Below are positions 6,051 to 7,718 of a stretch of 7,718 nucleotides of DNA, in pieces. The DNA lies in assembly GCA_945487985.1 (NCBI GenBank), contig CALYTX010000057.1, positions 1 through 7,718 on the forward strand, in the 5' to 3' direction. The translations under genes were made by a program, and so were the position numbers. The notes under the pieces are model-generated. The model did no database searches. It worked only from the letters and a program-made list of their open reading frames with translations, and was not told where the DNA came from. Position 1 is the stretch's first letter. Each line of letters starts with the position of its first letter. The stretch comes from an uncultured Verrucomicrobiota bacterium. GTDB taxonomy: Bacteria > Verrucomicrobiota > Kiritimatiellia > RFP12 > UBA1067.

Positions 6051-7412
6051 ATGGCACAGATGACCATCGTCGACAGGAACAGCATCGAGGACGGGCTTCG
6101 CCGCGGCCTCTCAATCCCCGAGATCGCGAGGCTGGTCTCAAGGCCCCCGCAGACCGTCACCAACGAGATCAAGTCGAGGCGCATCAATTCGGCCAAGGGC
6201 CTCAAGCCCACGAACTCGACGTGCAGGTGGTACGGGGAATGCAAGAGGACGCAGGTCTGCGACACGCACTGCGGCATGAACAAGTGGTGCAAGAACTGCC
6301 ACCAGTGCTTCCTGCAGTGCAGGGACTACGAGGTCCGCACCTGCGAGAGGCTCTTCACGCCACCCTTCGTCTGCAACGGATGCAGGCACGAGTCAGTCTG
6401 CCACCTGCCCAAGAAGTACTATATCGCGAAGAACGCGCAGGCCGACCGCGAATCGAAGCTGCACGACTCGCGCAAGGGCGTGCACACGGGCAACGCCGTG
6501 CTCGCGAAGATGAACGAGGCGCTGAAGGACGGGCTCGGGAAGAACCAGTCCGTGCGGCACATCATGGTCGCCAATCCCGAGACTTTCGCGGGCGTGAGCG
6601 AAAAGACCGTCTACACCTACATCGGGGGCAAGATCTTCGACGTGGGGCGCGGAGACCTTCCCTACGCCTGCTCGCGCAGGCCGAGACCGAAGGACGTCGT
6701 CACGAAGACCGACGCGAAATGCCGCATCGGACGCACGCACGAGCTCTTCATCCACTGGAAGATGCAGAATCCCGACGTCAAGGTCGTCGAGGCCGACACG
6801 CTCAAGGGGAAGGTCGGAGGATGCGTCCTGTTCACGCTGATCTTCGAGTGCGGTCTCGTCCTCGCCTTCCACAAGGAGCGCGAAACCGCCCAGACGTGGA
6901 CGGGGATCGTCAACATGCTCTACCGCGTCGCGGGAAGGCCGCTGTTCATGCAGCTCTTCCCTTGCATCCTCGAGGACAACGGCGCCCCGTTCTCCGATCC
7001 CGTGATGACCGAGAACGCCCGCGCGGACCACAACCCCTACAAGCTCATCCCGCGCTCCAAGGTCTTCTACTGCGATCCGTACTGCGCGACGCAGAAGCCG
7101 CGCATCGAACGCGTCCACGAGGAGCTCCGGCGCATCCTCATCAAGGGGACGAACTTCGACCTGATCGATCAGGACGACGTCTGCCTGGTGCTGTCGCACG
7201 TCAACAGCTACTCGCGCACCTCGCTCGACAACTCCACGCCCTACGACGAATTCGTGAAGGAATACGGCTACGAGGGCCGCAGGTTCCTCGAACGGCTCGG
7301 CGTCGTGAAGATCCCCGCCAACGAGGTGACGCTCGATCCGTATCTCCTCGGCAAGAAGTTCAAGCGTCATGCCGACAAGGTCATCCTCAGGAAGGCGGGC
7401 GTGACGAAATGA
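6051..7412 (+). CDS. IS30-family DDE transposase with cysteine-rich segment
   Basis: The protein is 453 residues. Residues 5-44 (VDRNSIEDGLRRGLSIPEIARLVSR, then TVTNEIKSRR) form the IS30-type helix-turn-helix that binds terminal repeats. Residues 58-117 contain 12 cysteines at short spacing (58, 64, 70, 74, 80, 83, 86, 90, 98, 108, 111, 117), probably zinc-binding. The catalytic integrase-like core follows CRIGRTHELF (224-233): D249 in VVEADTLKG, D309 in LEDNGAPFSDP and E353 in QKPRIERVHEELRR complete an apparently intact DDE triad. HINSYSR-like HVNSYSRTSLDN (383-394) and VPANEVTL-like IPANEVTLDP (421-430) are typical of the long IS30 transposases I recall from Clostridia and other gut bacteria. 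The gene is full-length with no frameshift, so the element may be active. It points away from the GreA-fusion gene. Confidence 0.93.
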   Translation: MAQMTIVDRNSIEDGLRRGLSIPEIARLVSRPPQTVTNEIKSRRINSAKGLKPTNSTCRWYGECKRTQVCDTHCGMNKWCKNCHQCFLQCRDYEVRTCERLFTPPFVCNGCRHESVCHLPKKYYIAKNAQADRESKLHDSRKGVHTGNAVLAKMNEALKDGLGKNQSVRHIMVANPETFAGVSEKTVYTYIGGKIFDVGRGDLPYACSRRPRPKDVVTKTDAKCRIGRTHELFIHWKMQNPDVKVVEADTLKGKVGGCVLFTLIFECGLVLAFHKERETAQTWTGIVNMLYRVAGRPLFMQLFPCILEDNGAPFSDPVMTENARADHNPYKLIPRSKVFYCDPYCATQKPRIERVHEELRRILIKGTNFDLIDQDDVCLVLSHVNSYSRTSLDNSTPYDEFVKEYGYEGRRFLERLGVVKIPANEVTLDPYLLGKKFKRHADKVILRKAGVTK

Positions 7413-7643
7413 ACGGCGGATCGGGAATCACCGCACAAGGAGGACACCTATCGGTTAGCGTAGAAAAAGACTGAGCCTTCTTGCGAAGGCCCAGGCCCCT
7501 TGAGGGCATCACCCATGACGCCATAAGGGCAAACCGAAAATTTTCCCGGCGTCGCGGGTTGGGGTCCTATTGTATCAAAATGCCATGACTGCGGCAGAAC
7601 GAATTGAAACGGACCCAAATCGATACGAATGGCAGCCGCTTCG
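7413..7643 (+). other. Non-coding tail of the IS between the transposase and the right end
   Basis: No credible gene was found. An ATG overlapping the transposase stop opens only 21 codons. A perfect AAGGAGG at 7437-7443 has no start codon at a suitable distance. Downstream lie several short complementary pairs: GCCTTC/GAAGGC (7475-7480/7485-7490, four-base loop), GACGCC/GGCGTC (7517-7522/7548-7553) enclosing the palindrome GAAAATTTTC (7536-7545), GGGTCC/GGACCC (7562-7567/7611-7616), and TGCCAT/ATGGCA (7581-7586/7629-7634). These could form a structured transcript or DNA fold, but short repeats like these also arise by chance. Confidence 0.55.
7475..7490 (+). terminator. Small hairpin after the transposase, possible weak terminator
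   Basis: GCCTTC-TTGC-GAAGGC is a perfect 6-bp stem with a 4-base loop, 62 bases after the transposase stop. No T-run follows, so intrinsic termination is doubtful; it may instead stabilise the 3' end of the transcript. Confidence 0.35.
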
Positions 7644-7690
7644 GAAGAGGTAAACGTAACTCAAGAACGAAAAGCCACGTTTACCTCTTC
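7644..7690. repeat. Palindromic right end of the IS (14-bp arms, 19-base loop)
   Basis: GAAGAGGTAAACGT at 7644-7657 is perfectly inverted at 7677-7690. Both arms are versions of the IS terminal motif. The right-hand arm extends to 7675-7692 as the likely right terminal inverted repeat. The left-hand arm plus following bases (AAGAACGAAAAG) resembles the left terminus and what follows it (GAGAACGATTAG). Confidence 0.85.
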
Positions 7691-7693
7691 AAA

Positions 7694-7711
7694 GGTATGT
7701 TTAGTTTTTCA
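7694..7711 (-). repeat. Degenerate additional copy of the terminal motif
   Basis: The minus strand reads TGAAAAACTAAACATACC, matching TGAAAAGGTAAACATGG at 13 of 17 positions. It lies immediately outside the better right repeat. It could be the true outer end of the element, or a remnant of another copy or target. The window ends 7 bases later, so the flank cannot be judged. Confidence 0.5.
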
Positions 7712-7718
7712 GACGGCA

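Larger units (their letters stand above)
5835..7692 (+). mobile_element. IS30-family insertion sequence (right boundary 7692 or about 7711)
   Basis: One transposase gene lies between inverted copies of an 18-bp motif: TTGAAAAGGTAAACATGG at 5835-5852, and its inverted counterpart at 7675-7692, which differs at two positions. Extending inward, 20 of 23 bases agree. That gives about 1.86 kb, long for the IS30 family (usually 1.0-1.3 kb), because the transposase is long and about 230 bp of non-coding DNA follow it. No direct target duplication is evident at either right boundary (bases before 5835 are GA; bases after 7692 are AG). A degenerate outer repeat at 7694-7711 is a second candidate end. 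The transposase prefers AGG for arginine and AAG for lysine more than the neighbouring genes do, consistent with transfer. Confidence 0.82.

Noticed and set aside
6393..7370. Minus-strand open frame of 325 codons inside the transposase
   Set aside because: Antisense shadow of the transposase with no motif and no ribosome binding site.
6221..7474. A plus-strand open frame of about 417 codons in another frame of the transposase
   Set aside because: The product is arginine/alanine-rich frameshift-like sequence with no motif, while the 6051-7412 frame has a complete DDE transposase.
7409..7474. A 21-codon frame whose ATG overlaps the transposase stop (ATGA)
   Set aside because: Very short, no recognisable sequence, and the good AAGGAGG lies inside rather than before it.
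7708..7718. The minus strand at the window end reads TGCCGTCTGAA, 11 bases of the Neisseria DNA uptake sequence
   Set aside because: A single copy in a genome that does not look neisserial; an 11-base match is improbable but possible, and part of it is explained by the degenerate IS motif. Only a genome-wide count could rescue it.

Overview
The window most resembles chromosomal DNA of a moderately GC-rich member of the PVC superphylum (Planctomycetota-Verrucomicrobiota-Chlamydiota), perhaps a Kiritimatiellota or Lentisphaerota relative. Two things point there: a roughly 700-residue protein ending in a GreA domain, an arrangement I recall from Chlamydia and Verrucomicrobia, and a TraR/DksA zinc-finger gene directly followed by lspA, an adjacency I also recall from Chlamydia. 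The phylum call is inference, made without a database search.

Positions 1-5730 form one co-oriented minus-strand block. In reading order it encodes the GreA-fusion protein, a DksA-like zinc-finger protein with a histone-H1-like lysine tail, lipoprotein signal peptidase LspA, tRNA dimethylallyltransferase MiaA, tyrosyl-tRNA synthetase TyrS, and the first 101 residues of an LptF/LptG lipopolysaccharide-export permease. dksA-like/lspA, lspA/miaA and tyrS/lpt overlap at their stop and start codons. Three short gaps carry extended -10 promoter-like sequences (TGCTATAAT upstream of the GreA fusion and of tyrS, TGATAGAAT upstream of the dksA-like gene). The cluster groups RNA-polymerase secondary-channel factors with envelope maturation and tRNA function.

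Positions 5835 to about 7692-7711 are a mobile element. One plus-strand gene (6051-7412) encodes an IS30-type DDE transposase with a 12-cysteine segment between its helix-turn-helix and its catalytic core. The element is bounded by an 18-bp motif (TTGAARAGGTAAACRTGG) present in inverted orientation at both ends. Each end also carries a second inward copy, and a degenerate further copy lies near the window edge. The left end has an 18-bp perfect palindrome. The 230 bp after the transposase stop are non-coding and rich in small inverted repeats.

The housekeeping genes look intact, but several depart from their families: MiaA lacks about 70 central residues, TyrS has substituted ATP-site residues in its HIGH motif, and the DksA-like protein lacks the classical acidic tip. 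No tRNA, rRNA or CRISPR array was seen. I did not find a convincing wholly new multi-gene system. The best leads are the unusual element ends and non-coding tail, and the atypical MiaA and TyrS.
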